Of a stretch of DNA of 64,000 bases, positions 52,108 to 60,773 are shown one piece after another. Below the pieces are notes generated by a model. That model worked only from the letters and a program-made list of their open reading frames with translations, was not told the DNA's origin and searched no databases. A program made the translations under genes and the position numbers. The DNA lies in NCBI GenBank assembly GCA_046352935.1, contig JAXMGR010000006.1, forward strand, positions 135,494 to 199,493, written 5' to 3'. Position 1 is the first letter of the stretch. The number at the start of each line of letters is the position of its first letter. The stretch comes from CAYWMY01 sp046352935 (GTDB lineage: Bacteria > Pseudomonadota > Gammaproteobacteria > Steroidobacterales > Steroidobacteraceae).

Positions 52108-54039
52108 TCAGCCGCCGAACAGCGCGCGCAGCATGTCGGGCCCGTTGGCCCACATGACGAGCACCACGCCCATCAGCGAGCCCCCGGCGACGATGCCCGA
52201 GGCGACCGGCCAGGTGAACTCCTCCGCCATGTCGGGACGGCGGCGCTCGATGACGCGCCCGATCACGCCGCCGAGGAAGAACAGCATCGCGTAGTACCAG
52301 TGGAACGTCCACGCGAGCCCGAGGGCCGTCGGCATCGGGATCCACTGGCGGTATTTCGGCAGCGCGCGGTCGGCCAGCGTGAGCACGATGCCGAGCGTGC
52401 CGCCGATGGCCATGAGCCAGACCTTCGCCGGTTCGAGCGCATCGAGCCCGCGCCCCAGCGCCAGCGCGACGACGCGCCAGGTCTGCGCCGCCGGTGCCGG
52501 GAACTGATCCGAGCCGAGCACGGAGGCATCGGGCACCAGGGCCTTGAACGCGAGCACGGTGGCCGCCGTGCCGACGAAGATCCCGGCGAACTGCGCGAGA
52601 AACTGCTGGCGCGGATTCGCGCCCAGCAGATAGCCGCTCTTCAGGTCGGTCAGCAGGTCGGCCGCCGAGCTGGCCGTGCTCGCGGTGACGTTCGCACTCA
52701 TGAGGTTCACGTTGATGTTGCCCGGGCTCAGGGCGCCGAAGGCGAGCTGCATCACCTTGCCCATGGCGCCGACCGGCGTCGTGTCCGTCTCGCCGGTCAC
52801 GCGGCAGGCGACGAGCGCGAGGAAGAACGACAGCAGCACGGCGAGCAGGCTCTGCCAGACGGGCATGTCGAGCGTGACCTGCGCCAGCCAGACGATGGCG
52901 GCGGTCGCACCGAGCTGCCCGATGACGAACCACGACATCGGCGTCTCCACCTGCGCCATCGGGTCCTGCGCCGCAGCCTGCCGCCTGCCGAACATGCGGC
53001 GCAGCGAGGCGATCGCCGTGACGATCGTGCGCCACTGCAGGAAGAAGCCGAGCAGGCCCGCGGTCACCATGCAGCTCACGCCGCCCCAGAGCGGCCACTG
53101 CACGAGATCCCGGTAGCCTTCGCCGGTGATGGTGCCGTTCGCCTGCATGAGCGGCACGAACACCACCCAGCAGAGCATGCCGCCGAGCAGCATGCTGGTC
53201 CCGGCGCGCAACCCCATCAGCGCACCGCCCGCGATGAAGATCGGATCCCACTGGAAGAACACCGTGCGGCCGATCCACGCCGGCCCGAAGACGGCCGTGT
53301 TGAGCTTGCCCAGCCACGTGGCGAGGCTCCACTTCGCGAAGCCGCTGCCGAGGAGCCCGATGCCGTCCATCCAGAACTGGTTCAGCGCAGCCAGCACAGC
53401 GCCGATGCCGAGCGCGCGCGCCGAGCGGGCCGCCTTCGCGCCGTGGGAGTGCAGCGCACGCAGCGTCACGGCCGACGCGATGCCGGAGGGAAAGCGCAGC
53501 TGCTCGATGTTGATCATCTGGCGCTTCATCGGGATCGCCATGGTCACACCGAGCACCGCGAGCACGAACACCCACGCGAGCAGCTGGGACACGGGCAGCG
53601 AGGTCCCGTTGATGATCATCCAGGCCGAGAACGCCGAGACCAGCGTGCCCCCCGTGCTGTAGCCCGCGGCACTCGCGGTCGACTGCATGCAGTTGTTCTC
53701 GAGAATGGTCATCGGCGTGCGCGCGACGCCGAGGCGCAGCAGCGCATTCCACGCCCCGTAGGACAGGATGCAGGCGGTGATCGAGACGCCGAATGCCCAG
53801 CCCGCCTTCAGGCCGATGTAGAGGTTCGTCAGCGACAGCACGCCGCCGAGCACCATTCCCATCAGCACCGCGCGCCAGGTGAGCTGGCGCATCGAGTCAC
53901 CGCGCCCCGTGTAGACCTTCTCGAACCACTGCCGCTCGACTTCAGCGGCGCTCCCCTCGAAGCCGTGCACGAAGATCGCGTGGTCGTCTGCGCTCGTCGA
54001 CGCCGTCCGGTCCGGCCTGTCTGCGTGGTTCAAGAGCAT
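52108..54039 (-). CDS. OPT-family oligopeptide/metal transporter
   Basis: A 643-residue inner-membrane protein with about 14-16 hydrophobic segments. It starts with a cytoplasmic stretch (about 1-55), then RQLTWRAVLMGMVLGGVLSLTNLYIGLKAGW, MTILENNCMQSTASAAGYSTGG and RFPSGIASAVTLRALHS, all typical of bacterial OPT transporters. Family members import oligopeptides or metal-chelate complexes using proton gradients. Substrate cannot be told from sequence. ATG 54039 was chosen from the start of the soluble leader. Divergent from nothing close; a 124-base gap separates it from the AraC gene. Confidence 0.92.
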   Translation of the reverse strand: MLLNHADRPDRTASTSADDHAIFVHGFEGSAAEVERQWFEKVYTGRGDSMRQLTWRAVLMGMVLGGVLSLTNLYIGLKAGWAFGVSITACILSYGAWNALLRLGVARTPMTILENNCMQSTASAAGYSTGGTLVSAFSAWMIINGTSLPVSQLLAWVFVLAVLGVTMAIPMKRQMINIEQLRFPSGIASAVTLRALHSHGAKAARSARALGIGAVLAALNQFWMDGIGLLGSGFAKWSLATWLGKLNTAVFGPAWIGRTVFFQWDPIFIAGGALMGLRAGTSMLLGGMLCWVVFVPLMQANGTITGEGYRDLVQWPLWGGVSCMVTAGLLGFFLQWRTIVTAIASLRRMFGRRQAAAQDPMAQVETPMSWFVIGQLGATAAIVWLAQVTLDMPVWQSLLAVLLSFFLALVACRVTGETDTTPVGAMGKVMQLAFGALSPGNINVNLMSANVTASTASSAADLLTDLKSGYLLGANPRQQFLAQFAGIFVGTAATVLAFKALVPDASVLGSDQFPAPAAQTWRVVALALGRGLDALEPAKVWLMAIGGTLGIVLTLADRALPKYRQWIPMPTALGLAWTFHWYYAMLFFLGGVIGRVIERRRPDMAEEFTWPVASGIVAGGSLMGVVLVMWANGPDMLRALFGG

Positions 54040-54163
54040 CCCCCGGGTGCGAGTCGCGGGGCAGTATAGTGGACGAGCTGACGGAGAACGCGCATGGCGC
54101 CGCGACATCGGCGCACCGACGACACGATGCGGTCCGGAGTTCGTCGCGCTCCGACGGCCGGCG

Positions 54164-55057
54164 TCAGGAATGGCAGCGGCGGAAGGCGCTCGGCGCCATG
54201 CGGAACTGTTCGCGGAAACGCCGTGCGAAATGCGACGGATCGTCGAATCCGCACCGCAGCGCGATTTCGATGACGGGAAGCTCCGTCTTCAGCAGCAGCT
54301 CCCGTGCACGGACCAGCCGGTGCTGGACGATGTATCGATGCGGGGTCTGCCCGGTCGAGCGGCGGAACTGCCTCAGGAAATGAAAAGTGCTGAGGCCCGC
54401 CACCGCCGCCAGGCCGTCGATGGAGATGTCGGCCTCGAGATGCTCGTCGATGTAGTCCAGCACGCGGCGCCGGACCGCGGTCGCCAGGCCGCAGCGCCGC
54501 TGTGACCGGGCGACCAGGCTTCCGTCCAGTCCGAGCAGGCAGGCGATGAGATACCGGGTCGCCACCTGGTAGACCAGCGCGGCATCACGGCGTGAGGTCC
54601 GCGCGACGCAGTGCAGAGATTTCATCAGGAAGAGCAGGCCCGGATCATCGAGCCGGAGCTTCGCCGAGAAATTGAGGTCGCCCGGCTCGCCGCTGAAGTG
54701 CTCGGTCCAGGCGACCTGCAGCATCTCGTGCGGAACATACACGTCGAGGATCTCGAAGGAGTTGCCACTCCAGTTCCATTCGCAGGCCGCGAAAGCCGGC
54801 GTCAGGGTCAGGGTGTCATCGACCAGGCTGGCAACGTCGCTCTCTCCCTCGACGCTGCGCTCCACGGTGCCGAGGGCGCCCACCTCGAGGCTCACCACCG
54901 GATCGCAGGAGAAGTCCACCAGGCGCCCGGTACGGGCGGGCAGGCGGTGCAGATACCAGCTGGCGGAGCGGCGCGTCGGGTCGTTCCAGGACGCCAGGTG
55001 CTCGGCACCCTCGGGCAGGGCCGAATACCAGGTGAAGCGCGGCGACGCCAGCTGCAT
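54164..55057 (-). CDS. AraC-family transcriptional regulator
   Basis: A 297-residue regulator with an N-terminal cupin-like ligand domain (to about 180) and a C-terminal double HTH: DGLAAVAGLSTFHFLRQFRRSTGQTPHRYIVQHRLVRARELLL and IALRCGFDDPSHFARRFREQFRMAPSAFRR. It is divergent from the AKR-TonB receptor-MFS operon across 157 bases, so it most likely controls that operon in response to its substrate. ATG 55057 has GGAGT upstream; longer in-frame starts toward 55201 are possible. Confidence 0.9.
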   Translation of the reverse strand: MQLASPRFTWYSALPEGAEHLASWNDPTRRSASWYLHRLPARTGRLVDFSCDPVVSLEVGALGTVERSVEGESDVASLVDDTLTLTPAFAACEWNWSGNSFEILDVYVPHEMLQVAWTEHFSGEPGDLNFSAKLRLDDPGLLFLMKSLHCVARTSRRDAALVYQVATRYLIACLLGLDGSLVARSQRRCGLATAVRRRVLDYIDEHLEADISIDGLAAVAGLSTFHFLRQFRRSTGQTPHRYIVQHRLVRARELLLKTELPVIEIALRCGFDDPSHFARRFREQFRMAPSAFRRCHS

Positions 55058-55214
55058 GAGCTCGACTCCACGAGCGTCCGGACCTCCCGAAGCTACCGCC
55101 GATTCCCGGACCGGGCAATAGATCCGCAGCAATTTCCCCGGCATCGGCGCAAGTTTGGCCGCGCCCGGCGGGCGGCTTCGCCCTATCGTCAGGGCCCGCA
55201 AGGAGAAGCCCCCG

Positions 55215-56357
55215 ATGAACGTGCCACGCGTCGACCTGAGGCCCGACTATTCCTGCCCCCGCATCATCAAGGGCAACTGGCAGATCGCGGACGACCACAG
55301 CGCCTCGGTCCGCGATGACGAAGAGATGTACCGGCACATGGCTGCCTTCGTCGACGCGGGAATCACCGCCTTCGACTGCGGCGACATCTACTACGGCGTC
55401 GAGGAGCGGATCGGCCGGTTCATCGAGCGCTTCCGGCGCGAGCGCGGCGTCGAGGCCGCGCGCCGGATCCAGGTGCACACCAAGTACATCCCGGCCTTCC
55501 TCCAGAAGGAAGAGCTGGCGAGCCAGACGCGCGCCAAGGTCGAAGCCGTGATCGACCGCTCGCTCGAGCGCCTGCGGCAGGAGCGCCTCGACCTCGTCCA
55601 GCTGCACTGGTGGCAGTACGACATTCCGGGCAACGTCGAGACGGCCCTCATCCTCAAGGAGCTGCAGAAGGCGGGCAAGATCCACCACATCGGCGGCACC
55701 AACTACAACGTGGCGGAGCTGCGCCGGATGGTCGACGCCGGCGTCGACGTCGTGGTCAACCAGGTGCAGTTCTCGGTGACCGACCGCCGCCCGCAGAACG
55801 GCATGATCGAGTACTGCCGCGCCAACAACGTGCACCTGGTCTGCTACGGCGTCATCGGCGGCGGGCTGTTCAGCCGCAAGTGGCTCGGGATCCCCGACCC
55901 CGGCAGGCCCGCGTTCGAGAACGTATCGCTGGACAAGTACTATCGCATCATCGTCGATTTCGGCGGCTGGGAGCTGTTCCAGCAGCTCCTCACCGTGATG
56001 GCGCGGATCGCGGGCAAGCACCGCGTGTCGATCGCGACGGTCGCCAGCCGCTACGTCCTCGAGCAGCCGACCGTCGCCGCGGTCATCCAGGGTGCGCGCC
56101 ACGCCAGACACCTCGAGGAGAACCTCGCGGTCTTTTCCTTCGAGCTGGACCATGAGGACCATGGCGCACTGAACGAGGTGCTCGTGCGTTCCACGGGGCC
56201 GCGGGGCGATTGCTACGATCTCGATCGCGAGGAGAATCGCGATGCCCTCGAGAACGTCGCGACCGAGTACTTCGATGTCGAGAACGGCGCGCTCGTCGTC
56301 CGGCACCGGGCACCGATCACGGTTGCCGAGCCCTATGGACACCACATCAAGAGCTGA
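55215..56357 (+). CDS. Aldo/keto reductase
   Basis: A 380-residue NAD(P)H-dependent oxidoreductase of the AKR fold. The catalytic tetrad is Asp54, Tyr59 or Tyr60, Lys90 and His131 (AFDCGDIYYG, VHTKY, QLHWW), with the Rossmann-like C-terminal GGTNYNVAELR and SIATVASRYVLEQPTVAAVIQGAR. Substrate is a carbonyl or sugar taken up by the neighbouring TonB receptor and MFS carrier (inferred). AAGGAG precedes the ATG. First gene of the operon controlled by the divergent AraC regulator; it ends 48 bases before the receptor. Confidence 0.93.
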   Translation: MNVPRVDLRPDYSCPRIIKGNWQIADDHSASVRDDEEMYRHMAAFVDAGITAFDCGDIYYGVEERIGRFIERFRRERGVEAARRIQVHTKYIPAFLQKEELASQTRAKVEAVIDRSLERLRQERLDLVQLHWWQYDIPGNVETALILKELQKAGKIHHIGGTNYNVAELRRMVDAGVDVVVNQVQFSVTDRRPQNGMIEYCRANNVHLVCYGVIGGGLFSRKWLGIPDPGRPAFENVSLDKYYRIIVDFGGWELFQQLLTVMARIAGKHRVSIATVASRYVLEQPTVAAVIQGARHARHLEENLAVFSFELDHEDHGALNEVLVRSTGPRGDCYDLDREENRDALENVATEYFDVENGALVVRHRAPITVAEPYGHHIKS

Positions 56358-56405
56358 GCGCCCACCGCGCCCGGAGTCCCGCCTGATTTCGCGGAGGAAG
56401 CGTCG

Positions 56406-58676
56406 ATGAAAGCCATTCAGCTGAGCACCGCCATCGCCGGCCTGCTGGCCGCCGCCGCATCGGCGCAGAGCGCAGGTCCCGTGACGACGTCACCTGCGGG
56501 TGGCGTCGAGATCGAAGAAGTCATCGTGACGGCCGAGCGACGTTCCCAGGACATCCAGGACGTCCCCGTGTCGATCACCGCCCTGTCGGGCGGCGCGATC
56601 GCGGAACTCGGCATGAAGACCAGCGTCGACGTCGCCGCCCAGGTGCCGAACCTGACCATCAAGCAGTCGTTCGCCGCGAGCGTGCCGCAGATCTTCCTGC
56701 GCGGGGTCGGCATCAACGACCCGAACGCCAATGCGAACGGGGCGATCGGCATCTATGTCGACGAGGTCAATCTCGTCTCGCCGATGGCGCTGACCTTCCA
56801 GCTCTACGACACGCAGCGGGTGGAGGTGCTGCGCGGGCCGCAGGGCACGCTCTACGGCCGCAACACCACCGGCGGCGCCATGAACTTCATCTCGCGCAAG
56901 CCGACCCGGGAATTCGAAGGCTATGCGTCGGTCGGCTACGGCCGTTTCCAGAGCCTCCGCGTCGAAGGAGCGGTGTCGGGGCCGCTCAGCGAGACCGTCG
57001 CGTGGCGGCTGGCCGGGATCGTCGAGGACAACGACGGGTTCCACAGCAACCGGGTGACCGGGAACGACGACCTCGGCGACCTCGGCCGTTGGTCGGCCCG
57101 CGGCCTGCTGCAGTTCAAGCCGAGCGATGCCGTCGAAGTGCTGATCAACCTGCACGGCGGGCACGTCAGCAACCACAGCACGCCCTTCGAGTTCGCCGGG
57201 ACCGTGGACCCGGCGACGGGCGGGCCCTGCGACTATCGCTTCGCCGCGTGCACCGACTTCCTCGGCTACCGCGACGCGGATGGCGATCCCTACGCGCACG
57301 ACATCGATTTCGAGGGCCACACGCGCTTCGAGAACGTCGGGACCTCGGCGACCGTCAACATCGACTTCGGGTCGATGAAGCTGACGTCGATCTCGGCCTA
57401 CGAGAACACCGAGAGGAATCACCGGGAGGATGCCGATGCGTCGCCGAACAATGTCCTCAACACCTATTTCTTCGACGACAGCAAGCAGTACTCGCAGGAG
57501 CTGCGACTGGCATCGACCGGCGAGCAGAGGATCAGCTGGATCGCGGGCCTCTTCTACTCGCGGGAGACCACCGACATCCACAACCGCTACGACTTCTTCC
57601 GCGGCTATCGCGACCTGGTCGAGAGCTTCGGCTTCCCGGGCGGCTTCGATCCCGACGGCGCCAACCCCACGGGCCTGACTCCCTTCCTGATCGATCAGCG
57701 GTTCGACCAGAAGGCCCGGAGCTATGCGGCTTTCCTGCACACCGACACCCGGCTGTCCGAGCGGCTCAGCCTGACGGCCGGCCTGCGTTACACGTCCGAG
57801 AAGCGCCGGATCCGGCAGAACACGGTCTTCGACGAGGAGACCTTCGACATCCCCCTCGTCGACCAGTATTCGGACCAGACGAAGTTCAGCGCGGTGTCGG
57901 GAAAGATCGGACTGAACTTCACGCTCACCGACAATGCCCTGCTCTATGCGAGCGTGAGCCGGGGCTTCAAGAGCGGCGGATACAACGGCGCGCTGGTGTT
58001 CTCCGCCGACGAGCTGCAGCCCTTCGACAAGGAGACGATCACGGCCTGGGAGGCCGGCGCGAAGACGACCTTCCTCGACCGGCGGCTCGTCGTGAACGGC
58101 GCGGCGTTCTATTACGACTACAACGACCTGCAGCTCTACACCTTCACCAACGTGGGCGGCGTGCCGGTCCAGCTCCTGACCAACGCGAGTTCGGCCGAGA
58201 TCTACGGGGCTGAACTGGAGATCTCGGCGCGACCGACCGAGCCCCTGACGCTGAGCCTCGGCGCCGGCCTGCTGCACACGGCGCTCAAGGGCTTCCGCAG
58301 CGACGGTGGCGTGGACCTCTCCGGGAACCGGCTGGTGCTCGCGCCGAGCACGACGCTGAACGGACTCGCCCGGTACGAGTTCCCGGTGCGGGACACGTCG
58401 TGGAAGATCGCCGTGCAGACGGACTTCCGCTACCAGGACAAGGTCTACTTCAGCACGGCGAACAGCCCCCTGCTGGCGCAGCCCGGGTACTGGATCTGGA
58501 ATGCGCGGCTGTCGCTCCTCGAGAAGGACGACCGCTGGGAAATCGCCGCGCAGGTGCGCAACATCGGCGACAAGGACTACCGCACCGAGGCCTTCGACTT
58601 CTCGTCCGCGGGATGGAATCTCTATATCTTCGGCACGCCGCGCACCTACGAGCTGACGGCGACGGTCCGGTTCTGA
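56406..58676 (+). CDS. TonB-dependent outer-membrane receptor
   Basis: A 756-residue receptor. Signal peptide 1-23, TonB-box region (VEIEEVIVTAERRSQDIQDVPVS), plug domain to about 170 (TSVDVAAQVPNLTI, VEVLRGPQGTLYGRNTTGGAMNFISRKPTREFEG), and a 22-strand barrel ending ELTATVRF with aromatic C-terminal Phe. It belongs to the 'catabolic' receptor type found beside degradative enzymes rather than siderophore genes. Located between the AKR and the TIGR04076/MFS genes, it likely imports the shared substrate. Confidence 0.95.
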   Translation: MKAIQLSTAIAGLLAAAASAQSAGPVTTSPAGGVEIEEVIVTAERRSQDIQDVPVSITALSGGAIAELGMKTSVDVAAQVPNLTIKQSFAASVPQIFLRGVGINDPNANANGAIGIYVDEVNLVSPMALTFQLYDTQRVEVLRGPQGTLYGRNTTGGAMNFISRKPTREFEGYASVGYGRFQSLRVEGAVSGPLSETVAWRLAGIVEDNDGFHSNRVTGNDDLGDLGRWSARGLLQFKPSDAVEVLINLHGGHVSNHSTPFEFAGTVDPATGGPCDYRFAACTDFLGYRDADGDPYAHDIDFEGHTRFENVGTSATVNIDFGSMKLTSISAYENTERNHREDADASPNNVLNTYFFDDSKQYSQELRLASTGEQRISWIAGLFYSRETTDIHNRYDFFRGYRDLVESFGFPGGFDPDGANPTGLTPFLIDQRFDQKARSYAAFLHTDTRLSERLSLTAGLRYTSEKRRIRQNTVFDEETFDIPLVDQYSDQTKFSAVSGKIGLNFTLTDNALLYASVSRGFKSGGYNGALVFSADELQPFDKETITAWEAGAKTTFLDRRLVVNGAAFYYDYNDLQLYTFTNVGGVPVQLLTNASSAEIYGAELEISARPTEPLTLSLGAGLLHTALKGFRSDGGVDLSGNRLVLAPSTTLNGLARYEFPVRDTSWKIAVQTDFRYQDKVYFSTANSPLLAQPGYWIWNARLSLLEKDDRWEIAAQVRNIGDKDYRTEAFDFSSAGWNLYIFGTPRTYELTATVRF

Positions 58677-58688
58677 GGGGAGTTCACC

Positions 58689-59048
58689 GTGAGCACCGCC
58701 GCGCACAACGATGAGTACCAGCTCTACGACCTGAAGGTCGAGGTCTTCCAGAGCGACAACGGCAAGCCCATGGTCTGCCGCCACCATGCGGGCGACTCCT
58801 TCATGCTGGTCGACGAGGACCGGCTCTACTTCCCGCCGGGCGTCATGTTCCCGATCTATCCGCTGGCGGCCATCCTGCCGCTGCTGCCCGCCAAGCAGCG
58901 GCCCCTGAGCCCGAACGACTGGATGGCGACGGATGCCGTCATCGCCTGTCCGGACCCGAACTGCGGTGGACGCTTCCGCATCACGCGCGGCGAGCTCAGG
59001 ACCTACCGGCACAGCGAACAGACGGTGACGCCGCTCGTGAAGCCGTGA
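58689..59048 (+). CDS. TIGR04076 family protein
   Basis: A 119-residue cytosolic protein of the TIGR04076 type: LYDLKVEVFQ, CRHHAGDSFMLVDEDRLYFPPGVMFPIYPLAAILPLLPAKQRPL, WMATDAVIACPDPNCGGRFRI. The paired Cys/His and CPDPNC residues suggest a metal or cluster site. The family often sits in anaerobic or redox-enzyme loci. Function is unknown. The stop codon overlaps the MFS start (TGATG). Confidence 0.85.
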   Translation: MSTAAHNDEYQLYDLKVEVFQSDNGKPMVCRHHAGDSFMLVDEDRLYFPPGVMFPIYPLAAILPLLPAKQRPLSPNDWMATDAVIACPDPNCGGRFRITRGELRTYRHSEQTVTPLVKP

Positions 59049-60175
59049 TGCCGCGCATGCCGAAGGCGAGCCCGATCACGGCCGCGATGATCTTCGTCGT
59101 GATCGGCATGCAGGTGTTCATCATCCAGCCCGGCATCGTGCAGGGGTTCGTCAGCCGGCTCGGGCTGACCGAGGCGCGCGCCGGGTACCTCGCATCGGCG
59201 GAGATGTTCGGCATCGCCGCGGCGACCGTGCTGAGTGCCATGTTCAGCGCGAGGGTCAACTGGAAGTGGCTCTGCGGCGCCGCGCTCGCGATCCTCGCGG
59301 CTGCCGACCTCTCGTCCGCGGTGATCCACGACTATGCCGGACTCGTCGCGGTCCGCGCGCTCGCGGGCCTCGCCTCGGGCGTGCTGATCTCGCTCGGATA
59401 CGCGGTCGTCGGCGCCGGCGCGCACCCGGACCGCAACTTCGGACTCCTGATCACGTTCGTGCTCGCCTACGGCGCGCTCGGCCTCTGGGCGATCCCGACC
59501 GGGCTCGACCGGATCGGCGTTCCGGGAATCATGCTCGTCCTGGCCCTCATGCCGCTCGGCGGCGGCGTGCTGCTCGTGAGCTTTCCGTCGGCCCTGCCCA
59601 CGGCCGACGCGCAAGGCGGCAGCGTACCCGGGCAAAGGCGCCAGGGCGCCTTGATGCTGGCCTCCGTCCTCGCGTTCTTCCTCGGACAGGGCGTGATCTG
59701 GGCGTATCTGTTCCTGATCGGCACCCACATGGGAATCGACGAACAGACGGTCGCCAACGGACTGACGGTCGCGCAGTTCGCCGGCATCGCAGGCGCCTTC
59801 GCGGCCGCGGTGCTCGCCGCCCGGGTGGCCACGGCCGTGCTGTTCGTGCTCGGCATCGTGTTGTCGATCGCCCCCCTGTACTTCCTGTCCCTGCGCCTCG
59901 ACGGCGTCGCCTACGGCGCAGCGGTGATCGTCTTCAACTGGGCGGCGAACCTGCTGACCCCGCTCCTGGTGGCGATGGTCGCGCGCCTCGAAGCGCGCTG
60001 GGTGCAACCCGCGGCGGCACTGCAGATGCTGGGCCTCGCCGTCGGACCGGCCATCGCGGCAACGCTGATGGACGCGAGCGGGTACTCACCGATCCTCGCG
60101 CTGTGCGGCGCGCTCTTCACCGCCTCGTTCATCCTGGGCCTGCGGCCGTCCCTCGTACCCGCGGCGCCGATCTGA
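59048..60175 (+). CDS. MFS transporter
   Basis: A 375-residue inner-membrane protein with 11-12 hydrophobic segments (MIFVVIGMQVFIIQPGIVQGFVSRLGL, LGYAVVGAGAHPDRNFGLLITFVLAYGALGLWAIP, WAYLFLIGTHMG). It lacks the long central loop of drug exporters. Chosen start ATG 59048 overlaps the preceding stop; GTG 59045 is possible. It is the last gene of the AKR-receptor operon and probably moves the substrate across the inner membrane. Confidence 0.87.
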   Translation: MPRMPKASPITAAMIFVVIGMQVFIIQPGIVQGFVSRLGLTEARAGYLASAEMFGIAAATVLSAMFSARVNWKWLCGAALAILAAADLSSAVIHDYAGLVAVRALAGLASGVLISLGYAVVGAGAHPDRNFGLLITFVLAYGALGLWAIPTGLDRIGVPGIMLVLALMPLGGGVLLVSFPSALPTADAQGGSVPGQRRQGALMLASVLAFFLGQGVIWAYLFLIGTHMGIDEQTVANGLTVAQFAGIAGAFAAAVLAARVATAVLFVLGIVLSIAPLYFLSLRLDGVAYGAAVIVFNWAANLLTPLLVAMVARLEARWVQPAAALQMLGLAVGPAIAATLMDASGYSPILALCGALFTASFILGLRPSLVPAAPI

Positions 60176-60256
60176 GGAAGGCGGCGGGCAGCGTGGCGCT
60201 GGCTTCGCTCCCGCCACAGGAGTAGAAGTCCAGGAAAAGAAAGAGGGAGGGCGCCG

Positions 60257-60773
60257 ATGTCCGGCGTCACTGGTCTCGCAGTCGTCGCGGCGATCCGCCG
60301 CCCGCGGCATGCCCTCGCGGCGGCAATGCTCGCACTGCCGCTGGCGGTCTTCAGCACGCCCGCGCGGGCCGTGGACATCAAGCCGCTGTTCAATGACCTG
60401 TGCCAGTACCACGTGCTGGACGGCGACACGTGCTCGGCGAAGGCCGTCGTCGACTGCCTCGTCCAGAGCGGCGGCAACATGGGCGGCATGCAGCAGTGCG
60501 CCGCGCAGTACGATCCCGAGGTGCAGAGGTTCATCGCCATCTACGGCGCGGCGACGAAGCCGGACTACGTCCGGCTGATCGAGCTGGCCGGGCCCGTCGT
60601 GGCGTGCAAGCTGCTGCCGCCCGGACCTCCAGCCGACATCCTGTGCGGGGCCGCGATCCGGCCCATCGTCGCGCAGGCCTTCGGGAAAGGCCGCGAAGAT
60701 CTACGGCGCCGCCAGCGGGGCGACTGGCTCACGGTGATCTACGTCGTCGGCGATCCGACCGTCGCCCTGCGCG
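60257..60773 (+). pseudogene. N-terminal part of a secreted protein, separated by frameshifts
   Basis: From ATG 60257 (GGGAGG before it) the frame gives a signal peptide ending TPARA and Cys-rich sequence (NDLCQYHVLDGDTCSAKAVVDCLVQSGGNMGGMQQC), well conserved in style with the next frame. Near 60685, 60720 and 60775 the best reading alternates between two frames: KAAKIYGAASG lies in the downstream frame, VIYVVGDPTVALR in the upstream one, then VVPSFPGKD in the downstream one again. Each switch is at a G run. This fits either one intact gene with sequencing errors or a disrupted gene. Confidence 0.6.

Noticed and set aside
51307..54069. A 920-codon open frame on the + strand opposite the J-domain and OPT genes
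   Set aside because: It is a mirror of two well-supported minus-strand genes; the product is Arg/His/Gln-rich, lacks domain patterns and has no ribosome site. Long antisense frames are expected at this GC content.
56490..59012. An 840-codon open frame on the - strand opposite the TonB receptor
   Set aside because: Antisense shadow of the receptor and TIGR04076 gene; low-complexity Val/Arg/Glu composition and no recognisable domain.
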